Origin: Solimicrobium silvestre
Lineage (GTDB): Bacteria > Pseudomonadota > Gammaproteobacteria > Burkholderiales > Burkholderiaceae_D
Reading direction: 5' to 3'
DNA length: 64,000 bases
Assembly: GCF_002976435.1 (NCBI RefSeq)
Contig: NZ_PUGF01000011.1
Coordinates: forward strand, 62,001 to 126,000
Part shown: in pieces, positions 25,680-33,720 of the stretch
Numbering within the stretch: the stretch's first letter is position 1
How the letters are laid out: each line of letters opens with the position of its first letter
The notes under the pieces: generated by a model
Seen by the model: the letters and a program-made list of their open reading frames with translations, nothing else
Told to the model about the DNA's origin: nothing
Database searches by the model: none
Position numbers and translations under genes: made by a program

Positions 25680-27712
25680 AAAAATTGCAGATCCGTTTGG
25701 TGTCGTTCGTGGCGTTGATATTTGTGTTGTCCGCATTACTGATGTCTTGGCTATCGTTGCGTCATTTTGAACAAGGCTTACCGCCCGAAATGGCCAGAAC
25801 AGTCACTACCATCAGTTATTCCGCCTCGGCAGTATTGGAGCGCGCTTATGAAAATGGAGTGCCGCTGGAAAAGATGATCGGTGTGGAAGAATTTTTGTCG
25901 GAAATACGTAAAGAAAACCCCAGCATTAGTTATCTTCTGCTGAATGACAATAAAGGTCAGGTGCTGTATCAAAGCGGTGTAAATAACAAAGCGCCCGAAT
26001 TGCGTAGTGTTATTGCCACCTCAAACTCGGATGTCACGACCAATCTGGTCGGCGCGTATTTTAATACCAGTGTTCCGCTGATATTTAATCATTATCGCGT
26101 CGGCACTTTACAATTGGGACAGCAGTCGGCGCTCGTAGAACAACAGCTAAAAGAAATAGCTTACGATGTATTGACGGTATTGGTGGTAGCGAGCTTGATT
26201 GCGATTGAGTTATTACGATTCACGCTGAGCTTTGTTATTGCCACACCGGTGGAAGTCATGCGTGATTTTTTAGCCAGGGTCCGTGCTGGTGATTTTACCT
26301 ACTACCTGCCATTTGATCGGCTTGGCGGCATTGGTCAATTGAGTGCCAATTTCAATCATATCGTTGCCAACATCAATGAACGATTTCATGCACTGCAACA
26401 GTATATTTCCAATAATGGTGATGCCGGCTCTGTGCAAGTAAAGCAGGCATTGTCCGGGTTCCAGTTTCATGCTCCGGGTGAGCGTCGTACCTTATTTGCG
26501 GCGGCACTTGATCACATCCGCTGGCCCTTCTTTTTACTCATTTTTGCCGATTCATTATCGCTGTCATTTTTCCCTGTATTTGTCGGCCAGTTTTATTCAC
26601 CTGCGCTTGGATTGTCGAAAAATATCGTGATTGGTTTGCCGATATCAATCTTTATGTTTACCTGGGCGTTATCGATGCCCTTGGCAGGGATGTGGAGTGA
26701 CCGGGTCGGTTATCGTAAAGCATTTTTGGTTGGAGCAAGTGTGACGACGGTAGGTTTGATATTGACCGCCGGAGCGCAAACTCTTTACGATTTATTGTTA
26801 TGGCGCTCGATAACTGCGTTGGGTTACGGCTTGGTATTTATAACGGCCCAAAGCTATGTAACAAACAATACGCCGCCCAAACAGCGTACTCGGGGAATGG
26901 CGGTGTTTTTATCCAGCTTCTTTGCCGGCTCATTATCCGGTTCGGCGATTGGTGGGATTTTGTCTGACCGTTTGGGTTATAGCCCTACCATTTTATTATC
27001 AGCGGTACTTAGTATTGCATCGGGTTTGTTTGTCATGCGCTTCATCCATTCTGCGCCAAGTACGGCACCAAAGAAAAAATTAGGCTTTAATGATTTTAAG
27101 CGCTTGCTTGGTAATAAAAAATTTTCCGCCATTACTTTTTTAGCGGCTATCCCGGCCAAAATTGCGTTGACTGGATTTTTGTATTACTCCGTTCCGCTGT
27201 ATCTAAAATTGCAAGGAAATAATCAATCGACGACCGGACGCGTCATGATGGCCTATGGTTTGGCGATCATCATTTTGTCGCCATCGATTGCCAAGCTGGC
27301 CGACAGAATTGGTAATTTACGCTGGTTCGTCACCATCGGTGGGTACTCTGCCGCGTTGGCTATGTTCGTCATCTACTACTTTGACAATATGGCTGGGGTG
27401 TTAGTCAGCATAACGCTTCTGGGAATTGCTCATGCAATTGGCGTGTCGCCACAATTAGCACTGATCAATGATTTTTGCAAAGAAGTGGTGCAAGAAGTGG
27501 GGGCCGGTACGGCCAGTGGAATCTTCCGGCTGACTGAGCGCTTGGGCAATGTATTTGGCCCGATCATCGCTGCTCTATTTATTTCCCAATTCGGATTTAA
27601 GGGTGCCTTTTTAGGGATCGGAATCATTTCATTAATTTGTATTACCAGCTTTACGGTCTTGTTGTTCTTTTTTGATCGCCATCAAACTCGCGCAGTTGCC
27701 ATTCCCGGGTAA
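25676..27712 (+). CDS. Cache/HAMP sensor fused to an MFS transporter
   Basis: The 678-residue protein begins like a chemoreceptor: membrane helix about 5-27, periplasmic domain about 30-155 (with YLLLNDNKGQVLYQSG), helix about 160-185, then a HAMP segment about 182-235 starting with TPVEVMRDFLARVRAGDFTYYLPF. Instead of a signalling output, a full major facilitator domain follows (about 265-670), with motif A GMWSDRVGYRKAF and a symmetrical repeat GGILSDRLGYSPT. The layout suggests a transporter gated or sensed by a periplasmic ligand. The transported compound is unknown. It is translationally coupled to the preceding sensor gene. Confidence 0.82.
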   Translation: MKKLQIRLVSFVALIFVLSALLMSWLSLRHFEQGLPPEMARTVTTISYSASAVLERAYENGVPLEKMIGVEEFLSEIRKENPSISYLLLNDNKGQVLYQSGVNNKAPELRSVIATSNSDVTTNLVGAYFNTSVPLIFNHYRVGTLQLGQQSALVEQQLKEIAYDVLTVLVVASLIAIELLRFTLSFVIATPVEVMRDFLARVRAGDFTYYLPFDRLGGIGQLSANFNHIVANINERFHALQQYISNNGDAGSVQVKQALSGFQFHAPGERRTLFAAALDHIRWPFFLLIFADSLSLSFFPVFVGQFYSPALGLSKNIVIGLPISIFMFTWALSMPLAGMWSDRVGYRKAFLVGASVTTVGLILTAGAQTLYDLLLWRSITALGYGLVFITAQSYVTNNTPPKQRTRGMAVFLSSFFAGSLSGSAIGGILSDRLGYSPTILLSAVLSIASGLFVMRFIHSAPSTAPKKKLGFNDFKRLLGNKKFSAITFLAAIPAKIALTGFLYYSVPLYLKLQGNNQSTTGRVMMAYGLAIIILSPSIAKLADRIGNLRWFVTIGGYSAALAMFVIYYFDNMAGVLVSITLLGIAHAIGVSPQLALINDFCKEVVQEVGAGTASGIFRLTERLGNVFGPIIAALFISQFGFKGAFLGIGIISLICITSFTVLLFFFDRHQTRAVAIPG

Positions 27713-27727
27713 AAATAAAAGGATCAT

Positions 27728-28756
27728 ATGATGTATTTTCGTTATGTGTTTTTGTTGTGCTTGTTTGCGACATCCCTCTCTTCTCAGGGGGCGGAGCCGA
27801 TTACTAAACCTTACAAAATTATGATGATGCTGTATCGGGGTGAAACCGATGCAGAAAAAGGTTTTATGGAGTACTTTAAACGGCACCATATACCTGCCGA
27901 ATTTATTATTCGGGATGCGCAAGCCGACAACGCAAAAATTGCAGGATTTATTCGCGAAGCACGCGACATTAAACCTGATTTAATTTACACCTTTGGCACT
28001 ACGGTGACGAGCAAAGTGGTGGGCGTAATCGGCGATGATGATCCCGAAACGCATATTACCGATATCCCGGTGGTATTTGATATTGTGGCCGACCCGGTTG
28101 GCGCAAGACTGACCAGTAGCCTGAAATCATCAGGCCGCAACGTGACCGGTGTTTCGCATCTGGTTCCGATTGCTGCGCAGATTCAGGCGTTGCAATCCAT
28201 GCGCACCATTCAACGGCTTGGCGTGATTTATAACCCGCAAGAAAAAAATGCCATGCTGGCGGTGCAAGAGCTGCAAACACTTGCACAAAAGTTGGCACTG
28301 ACGCTGCAATTAGTTCCTGTTGTTCTGGATGCTAACCAACATCCCAGCACTGAAGGTGTCGTTGCTGCCATGCGTGATTTGCTGGCTCAAAAACCGCAGT
28401 TTATTTATATCCCCTCCGATTCGTTCATGATCAAAAATGCCAACCTTGTCGTGCAAGAGGCACAGGCCGCGCATGTGCCGGTATTTGCCGCGACGGAGGC
28501 GCCGATTCGCAATGACGGCGCGTTACTCGGATTGGTCAGTAATTATTTTAATGTCGGCGAATTAGCGGCTTATAAGGCCGAGCAGATATTGTCGAAAAAA
28601 ATGGTGGTGTCTCAAGTGCCAATTGAATCGCTAAATCGGTTCACCTACCTGATCAATATGGGCGCGGCGAAAAAGCTCGGGATTTACCCGCCAGTATCGC
28701 TATTTAAAGTAGCTGAATTGGTCAATGGGACTGATAACTTGGATGCGCGAGAGTAA
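27728..28756 (+). CDS. Periplasmic substrate-binding protein (ABC_sub_bind family), no cognate permease
   Basis: The 342-residue protein has a signal peptide ending near SSQGA and a two-lobed binding-protein fold with LIYTFGTTVTSKVVG, FDIVADPVGARLTSSLKSSGRNVTGVSH, and LGVIYNPQEKNA. It matches the family of TrpX-type binding proteins, several of which serve sensors rather than transporters. No permease or ATPase gene accompanies it. It follows the sensor-MFS gene by 15 bases, so it may present the ligand to the Cache domains. AAGGA lies 4-7 bases before the ATG pair. The first precursor-peptide gene begins 65 bases later. Confidence 0.82.
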   Translation: MMYFRYVFLLCLFATSLSSQGAEPITKPYKIMMMLYRGETDAEKGFMEYFKRHHIPAEFIIRDAQADNAKIAGFIREARDIKPDLIYTFGTTVTSKVVGVIGDDDPETHITDIPVVFDIVADPVGARLTSSLKSSGRNVTGVSHLVPIAAQIQALQSMRTIQRLGVIYNPQEKNAMLAVQELQTLAQKLALTLQLVPVVLDANQHPSTEGVVAAMRDLLAQKPQFIYIPSDSFMIKNANLVVQEAQAAHVPVFAATEAPIRNDGALLGLVSNYFNVGELAAYKAEQILSKKMVVSQVPIESLNRFTYLINMGAAKKLGIYPPVSLFKVAELVNGTDNLDARE

Positions 28757-28771
28757 CTTTGAGTTGTACCC

Positions 28772-28805
28772 GGCCACTGTTGGCCATAACCCAGGCTGAA
28801 AAGCC
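28772..28805 (+). promoter_or_regulatory. Two hairpins in the leader of precursor gene 1
   Basis: GGCCA-CTGT-TGGCC (28772-28785) and GGCT-GAAA-AGCC (28794-28805) lie just before the ribosome binding site of precursor 1. The second hairpin recurs as GGCT-GACA-AGCC at the same place before precursor 2. A role in mRNA stability or in setting peptide versus enzyme levels is inferred. Confidence 0.45.
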
Positions 28806-28821
28806 TTAATTGGAGAAAAGC

Positions 28822-29001
28822 ATGAGTGATGTTAAAAAAAATGATGTTGAAAACAAAGATGAAAAAGATGCTGGTCTTGATGTAACGAAAGTTACTTTTG
28901 ACAAAAATGGAGAAGTCACTGGTTTATCTGATGAGGTATTAGATTCCGTATCTGGTGGACTGAAATCAGTTAACAATAGCTGCACTAATTCTGGTTGCTA
29001 A
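28822..29001 (+). CDS. RiPP precursor peptide 1 (double-glycine leader)
   Basis: The 59-residue peptide has a charged leader ending in GLSDEVLDSVSGG, the double-glycine signal cut by C39 peptidases. The core is 13 residues, LKSVNNSCTNSGC, with two Cys, one of them C-terminal. The ATG at 28822 follows GGAG at the right distance; a TTG 12 bases earlier is ignored. A paralogue lies at 31581-31760 with the same length and a matching leader. A radical SAM enzyme follows immediately, and a C39-peptidase exporter lies further downstream, which supports a modified, secreted peptide. Bioactivity is unknown. Confidence 0.88.
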   Translation: MSDVKKNDVENKDEKDAGLDVTKVTFDKNGEVTGLSDEVLDSVSGGLKSVNNSCTNSGC

Positions 29002-29062
29002 TTGCTAATTGCTAAATGCGGATAATTTGATCTGAATTTAGCTTAGCCATAATGTATATGGT

Positions 29063-29095
29063 GCTGGCAATTCTCGATTTATTGGAATTGCCAGC
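29063..29095 (+). terminator. Hairpin after precursor gene 1
   Basis: GCTGGCAATTC and GAATTGCCAGC are perfect 11-bp arms around an 11-base loop. No T run follows, so it may be a partial terminator or an RNA-stabilising end that keeps the precursor mRNA abundant relative to the enzyme mRNA. A related but diverged sequence follows precursor 2. Confidence 0.55.
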
Positions 29096-29179
29096 AGCTT
29101 ATTCAATCGCTATTGTTCATAGTGATGTCAGTTTTAATAATTTCTGCAGATTTCTCACAAATGACTTTTAGGAGCGGTA

Positions 29180-30229
29180 ATGGAAATAGATAAATATGCT
29201 GGTTTTCTGAGTCGACGCCAGCTGGAATTGATTATTATGCCGACCGAACAGTGCAATTTTCGCTGCACCTATTGTTATGAGGATTTTGAAATTGGAAAAA
29301 TGAAAGATGAAACCGTGCAGGCAATAAAGAAATTAATTACTGCCAGGTTGAGTAATCCGTCATTAAGCGAGTTGGTGTTTTCCTGGTTTGGTGGTGAGCC
29401 ATTGATGGCAAAAGATATCGTCTATGAACTGAGTGAGTTTGCGCAAAAAGCATGCGCTACTTCCGGTATTCAATTTAGTTCAGGTATGACTACCAATGCG
29501 TATGGTCTTGATAGTGCCACCTTTGATAATTTACTGAAATTGAATGTGCGCAGTTATCAGATATCCATTGATGGTGATGAAGATGAGCATAACAAAACCA
29601 GAAAATTAATTTCCGGTCGCGGCACTTTCGCCAAGATATGGAGCAATCTGCTTGATCTGAAAAAGAGTAAAGAGCAATTTGACGTAATGCTGAGAATTCA
29701 TATTCACCAAGAAAATGTCGACAGCCTTAAACAACTTTTGCCAAAAATTTGTTCTGAATTTGCCGATGACATACGTTTTTCTATCTTCCTTAAAGCCGTT
29801 GGGAATTGGGGTGGTGATGGTGTCAAGCAGATGTCCTTGACTAAAAATGCCGACGCAGTAAAAGACGATATGAATGCTTGCCTGATCGAACACGGCTGGT
29901 TCAATTTACGCAATTCAGCAGAGACCAGCGATGTAGTTACTCCATGTTATGCAGCAAGATCTAATTCATTTGTCATCAGGGCTAATGGGATGCTGAATAA
30001 ATGCACAGTTGCGTTTAGCGATCCGAGAAATAGCGTAGGGCACATTAATTCAGATGGCACTTTATTTATTCAAAGTGAAAAAATTCAACCCTTTATGCGT
30101 GGATTCCAGTCATTGGACAAAGCTGCTCTGCGTTGTCCTATGCACGGTATGCCGAAAATAGAAGAAGTAAAAACCATTCAATTTGCGAAGAGTATAAATG
30201 AAGTATTGAGTGAAATTAGCGTTGCTTGA
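29180..30229 (+). CDS. Radical SAM/SPASM-type peptide-modifying enzyme
   Basis: The 349-residue protein has C25-x3-C29-x2-C32 (CNFRCTYC) followed by YEDFEIGKM, and the SAM-binding FSWFGGEPLM. The C-terminal part has four Cys (MNAC, TPC, NKC and LRC), with GMLNKCTV in the SPASM style, which is enough for one auxiliary cluster rather than two. Enzymes of this class form thioether or carbon-carbon crosslinks in precursor peptides. AGGAG precedes the ATG. It sits between the two precursor genes and is the prime candidate to modify their cores. A terminator follows at 30240. Confidence 0.88.
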   Translation: MEIDKYAGFLSRRQLELIIMPTEQCNFRCTYCYEDFEIGKMKDETVQAIKKLITARLSNPSLSELVFSWFGGEPLMAKDIVYELSEFAQKACATSGIQFSSGMTTNAYGLDSATFDNLLKLNVRSYQISIDGDEDEHNKTRKLISGRGTFAKIWSNLLDLKKSKEQFDVMLRIHIHQENVDSLKQLLPKICSEFADDIRFSIFLKAVGNWGGDGVKQMSLTKNADAVKDDMNACLIEHGWFNLRNSAETSDVVTPCYAARSNSFVIRANGMLNKCTVAFSDPRNSVGHINSDGTLFIQSEKIQPFMRGFQSLDKAALRCPMHGMPKIEEVKTIQFAKSINEVLSEISVA

Positions 30230-30239
30230 AAATGACCGG

Positions 30240-30275
30240 ATACCTGTATTGATACAGGTATTTAATTTTATTTTT
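30240..30275 (+). terminator. Rho-independent terminator after the radical SAM gene
   Basis: ATACCTGTA and TACAGGTAT are perfect 9-bp arms around TTGA, followed by TTAATTTTATTTTTTA. Confidence 0.8.
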
Positions 30276-30309
30276 TATGTGATTTTGGCCAATTTTATGT
30301 GAGTTGAAT

Positions 30310-31491
30310 ATGAACGCTAATGCATTTTATCGACCAATTATTAGTGCCCCAGATAGATTGATTCGTGCCCCTTTGCTTGAATGGAAGCGGACTTGTTCTG
30401 GGTCTTTAGCAAATATCATTCGAAAAAATGACATGGATGTAGAAAAAATTGCCGTGGATTTAAATTGTTTGGCATTACTGGAAACATATCAAGGTCATTA
30501 TGATTTTTCACTAAGGTTATGTACAGCTCAAATTCGATTTTGGAAAAAATTTGCTAATCAGCCAGGCCATTCTCAAGATTTAAGTAAAGTAATTCAACCA
30601 TGGATTAACATTATTCGTCTCGAAAGATGGCAAAACAAATGGGAAAATGCGAGCGCACTTTATCGCGAACTGAAACAGGAAAATCATACAGTGCCTGGAA
30701 CTCTGAATCAGCGCTACGATATTGAATGCAATCTGAAGCAACTTTGCGAGCTAGACCAGAAGTTTGATTACGTTAATCTTCTTAATGTCGTTTACTGGCG
30801 TGAATATGCAAATTTGCTGTTGCAATCGAATGCCTTGGATGAGTTGCAGCAATTTTTGGGTGCAGGATTTGCGGCGAATATTAATGGTAGTTTGAAAGTT
30901 TCTTTACTAGAAATTCTCCTTTCTTATCTGACTAAAATTGGTAGTTATGAGAATGCACTTTCCATATTAAAAAAAATAAAGGCAGGTCAATCGGGGGAGT
31001 TTTGGCTACATTTTAAAATATTGGAAATGTTTTTAAGTGAGCGAACCAATCAGGCTAACGCCTCATTACTCATCATGCAGACATATCAAGCGGCAATTTC
31101 TGAAAAATATATTCAGCGTAATAGTTATGGTTTGAATCTTCTTCATAGTATTTCACACGTATTTAAAGAGTTGGACATAGTTGATTTAGAAATTGATCTC
31201 CTCAATAAAACAGCAAAAATTGCTGAAGAACTAGGCGATGAAGTGACGTTATTTGAAGTGATGAGTCGCTTAGCTGATTTGCATGAAATTCCACAAAAAA
31301 TAGTATTCGATAAATTTGCACATTCGTCGTATGCCTTGATTAGGGGCCGCTTAGGCTTACCACTATCCAGTACCGCTGAATTGGAAGAGTCGCGTCAACT
31401 TGTTCTGGCCGTAGAAGCATTTGCACAGTTGGATTATGTATCTTGCTTAGACTTATTGCAGGCAGAATCTGGTGCTGAGTTATTTGGATAA
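30310..31491 (+). CDS. Helical-repeat protein of unknown function in the RiPP locus
   Basis: I do not recognise this 393-residue protein. It is predicted almost wholly helical with repeated helix pairs like TPR units (for example GSYENALSILKKIKAGQSGEFWLHFKILEM). It has no signal peptide, no membrane segment and no metal motif. The coding sequence is clearly more AT-rich than the flanking transporter genes. It lies between the radical SAM gene and the second precursor, so a role as precursor-binding scaffold, partner of the radical SAM enzyme, or immunity factor is possible. The start at ATG 30310 lacks a good ribosome binding site; a TTG lies two codons upstream. Confidence 0.75.
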   Translation: MNANAFYRPIISAPDRLIRAPLLEWKRTCSGSLANIIRKNDMDVEKIAVDLNCLALLETYQGHYDFSLRLCTAQIRFWKKFANQPGHSQDLSKVIQPWINIIRLERWQNKWENASALYRELKQENHTVPGTLNQRYDIECNLKQLCELDQKFDYVNLLNVVYWREYANLLLQSNALDELQQFLGAGFAANINGSLKVSLLEILLSYLTKIGSYENALSILKKIKAGQSGEFWLHFKILEMFLSERTNQANASLLIMQTYQAAISEKYIQRNSYGLNLLHSISHVFKELDIVDLEIDLLNKTAKIAEELGDEVTLFEVMSRLADLHEIPQKIVFDKFAHSSYALIRGRLGLPLSSTAELEESRQLVLAVEAFAQLDYVSCLDLLQAESGAELFG

Positions 31492-31553
31492 TTTTTGTAT
31501 TGCATGGATACGCAGGAGTAATTTTTTTTAGTTGGTGATTGTGCCATCAACCC

Positions 31554-31565
31554 GGCTGACAAGCC
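31554..31565 (+). promoter_or_regulatory. Small conserved hairpin before precursor gene 2
   Basis: GGCT-GACA-AGCC corresponds in position and stem sequence to GGCT-GAAA-AGCC before precursor 1. The loop changes but both stems are kept, as expected for a duplicated, retained RNA structure. Confidence 0.4.
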
Positions 31566-31580
31566 TTTTGGGAGAAAAAC

Positions 31581-31760
31581 ATGAATGATATTAAAAAAAA
31601 TGATGTTGATAACAAAGATGATAAAAAAGTTGGCCTCGATGTATCGGATATTACTTTTGATAAAAATGGAGAAATCATTGGTTTATCTGATGATGTATTA
31701 GATTCAATTACTGGTGGATTAAGTGTTACCAATAGTTGTGGTGGAAATATGCAATGTTGA
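31581..31760 (+). CDS. RiPP precursor peptide 2 (double-glycine leader)
   Basis: The 59-residue peptide begins MNDIKKNDVDNKDDKKVGLD, has the leader end GLSDDVLDSITGG and the 13-residue core LSVTNSCGGNMQC. Leader and length match precursor 1 nearly position for position, with the shared FDKNGE segment. The core keeps N-S-C and a C-terminal Cys, but the residues between the two Cys differ in number (five against four). GGGAG lies 7 bases before the ATG. It is expected to be a second substrate of the same enzymes and exporter. Confidence 0.87.
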   Translation: MNDIKKNDVDNKDDKKVGLDVSDITFDKNGEIIGLSDDVLDSITGGLSVTNSCGGNMQC

Positions 31761-32076
31761 GATGAGTGTTCTGTAGATTTATTATAGAGGGCACTGGCAA
31801 CGTCCATTTTTATTGGAGTTACTAGTAACTCAATGAATCTCTACCTCTCGATTTATCTGCGCTCAATTGCCAGTTATATTTATTGATGTAAAAGTTAACC
31901 TCCAAATTTTTAGTAGATTCCTCGTAAAAAAATTTATATGACAGCTAATGTCATGGTCTTGAGTAACACAAGCATCAGCGCAATTGGGTTATATATTTTG
32001 TTGAAACTTGATACAGGCTGAGACTTGAACTGAGTCAGTTAATTTTTGTATTCAATATTATTCTGGGTGGAGACAA
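31761..32076. other. Intergenic region before the export genes
   Basis: It contains a perfect 16-bp palindrome, GAGTTAC-TA-GTAACTC (31816-31831), in the position of the hairpin after precursor 1. A second hairpin, ATGACA-GCTAA-TGTCAT, lies at 31938-31954. Short frames here (up to 28 codons) have no ribosome binding sites. It probably holds the promoter of the TolC-HlyD-ABC export operon. Confidence 0.45.
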
Positions 32077-33702
32077 TTGCAGGTGCATAAAATAAAGACG
32101 ATATCGGTGAACTATGGCGATCAATCGATAAGTAATAATGGCCTGGTACGGTTATTGATGATGGCCTTTTTTGTCTTCTTGTTTCCCCGATTAGTGTGCG
32201 CCGGCGAATTACGGCTGGACGAAGCCATACGCTTGGCACTAGCGCATAACCCTGACGTAAAAGTGCAGGAGCGCCAAGTGGATGTCGCGGTCGGTCAGCG
32301 CATGGAGGCGACCGGGCAATTTGACCTGACCTTAGTTTCCGGTGCTAACTACAGTAAAGCCATTACCCCGTTTATCGACAATCTCAACACGCTGAATCAA
32401 ACGTTGGCGATATCGACCGGCTATCAGATTGGTCTTAACAAGGAATTACGTGACGGCATCAGCCTCACGACTGCAATGCAAGCGGCAGCGATTCAAAGCA
32501 GTGGCTATGGAGTATCACCTCAATTGCAACAAAATGCCATGGCGCTGAACATTACGCTGAATGTACCTTTATTAAAAGGAGGTGGTTCGGACGAGGTTAC
32601 TGAAGCGGAAGACGTGGGGAAAATTAATGTCGTTGCCAGTCAATATGGTTTGCGTAACCAGGTGGTGCAAACGGTGTACAACACATTGCAATCGTATTGG
32701 AATTATCTGGCTAGTCTGGAGCTGTTAAAGGTGGCGCAAAGTAGTGAGGAGCGCAGCAAAAATTTACTGGATTCGAATCAAAAACTGGTTGATGCCGCCG
32801 AGAAGCCGCGTGCCGATCTGGTGTTGCTCAAGGCTGATTATGCGGACAAAATTGTGGCGCGACAAATGGCTGCGCTGACAGCAACCAATGCCAAACTCGC
32901 GCTAGGCCGTGTGCTAGGCATTGATGCCGTTGCGATCCGCGCTATGGCTGACCCCATCGATGGCTTTCCGGCTGATATGAATGCAGTGTCTCTGGTTCCC
33001 AGATTGGAAGCGATGAGTTCCGAGGCCTTGTTAATTCGTCCCGATGTCAAGGTACTGGCATTGCAATTGGAAGCGGCACAGCGACATTTGCTCGCCGCGC
33101 AGAAAAAGCTGCGTCCGCAATTGAATTTGAGTTTAGGCGTGAACTATACCAACGTATCGGCAGGCGGATCACCTTATGGATTTATTGCCGACCCGAGCCG
33201 GCCAGTGTCAACACCCTCGGTGAATGTGCAATTAAATTATCAATTCCCGATCGATAACACCCAAGCCAAAGGATCGTTTCTTGAAAATTCGGCACTGGTT
33301 GATCAATTGTCGGTGAAGCAAAGAGACCTGGAAATTGATGTCACCACCAGTGTTGACAATGCCTTGCAGTCGGCAATTCAAACGGCCGCACAACTAAAAA
33401 TATCGCAAGAGAGTCTGGCTTTATATGAGCAGGCAGTGAGTCAGGAAATTATCAAGCAAAAAAATGGTATTTCCACGTTGATTGATGTGATCAATGTAGA
33501 GGCTCGGTTTGTGAGTGCGCGAGTGAATTATATTCAACAGCAGCAGGCCTATGCTAATGCGCTGGCGACATTACGATTGGTAACGGGAACGTTCTTACCG
33601 AATACGGCTCCGTTTGAGTCAGGTGGGAATAGTTTTTCATTGGATATTGGTAGCTTGGTTGGATTGGGTCCGTTGAATCATTACCGTTCATTTCCCGAAT
33701 AA
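32077..33702 (+). CDS. TolC-family outer-membrane efflux protein
   Basis: The 541-residue protein has a signal peptide ending near LVCA, then LRLDEAIRLALAHNPDVKVQERQVDVA, the standard first helix of TolC-type channels. The homologous second half begins near residue 300 (SEALLIRPDVKVLALQLEAAQRHLLAAQKKLRPQLNLS). Such trimers form the outer-membrane exit duct of type I systems. Start codon choice lies between TTG 32077 and GTG 32083 behind GGTGGAG. It opens the export operon, followed 18 bases later by the adaptor protein gene, so it probably carries the modified peptide out of the cell. Confidence 0.88.
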   Translation: MQVHKIKTISVNYGDQSISNNGLVRLLMMAFFVFLFPRLVCAGELRLDEAIRLALAHNPDVKVQERQVDVAVGQRMEATGQFDLTLVSGANYSKAITPFIDNLNTLNQTLAISTGYQIGLNKELRDGISLTTAMQAAAIQSSGYGVSPQLQQNAMALNITLNVPLLKGGGSDEVTEAEDVGKINVVASQYGLRNQVVQTVYNTLQSYWNYLASLELLKVAQSSEERSKNLLDSNQKLVDAAEKPRADLVLLKADYADKIVARQMAALTATNAKLALGRVLGIDAVAIRAMADPIDGFPADMNAVSLVPRLEAMSSEALLIRPDVKVLALQLEAAQRHLLAAQKKLRPQLNLSLGVNYTNVSAGGSPYGFIADPSRPVSTPSVNVQLNYQFPIDNTQAKGSFLENSALVDQLSVKQRDLEIDVTTSVDNALQSAIQTAAQLKISQESLALYEQAVSQEIIKQKNGISTLIDVINVEARFVSARVNYIQQQQAYANALATLRLVTGTFLPNTAPFESGGNSFSLDIGSLVGLGPLNHYRSFPE

Positions 33703-33720
33703 TTTCACATTAATAAATTT

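Noticed and set aside
31938-32023. 28-codon frame as a possible third precursor or immunity peptide
   Set aside because: It has no ribosome binding site, no double-glycine leader and no Cys, and overlaps a hairpin.
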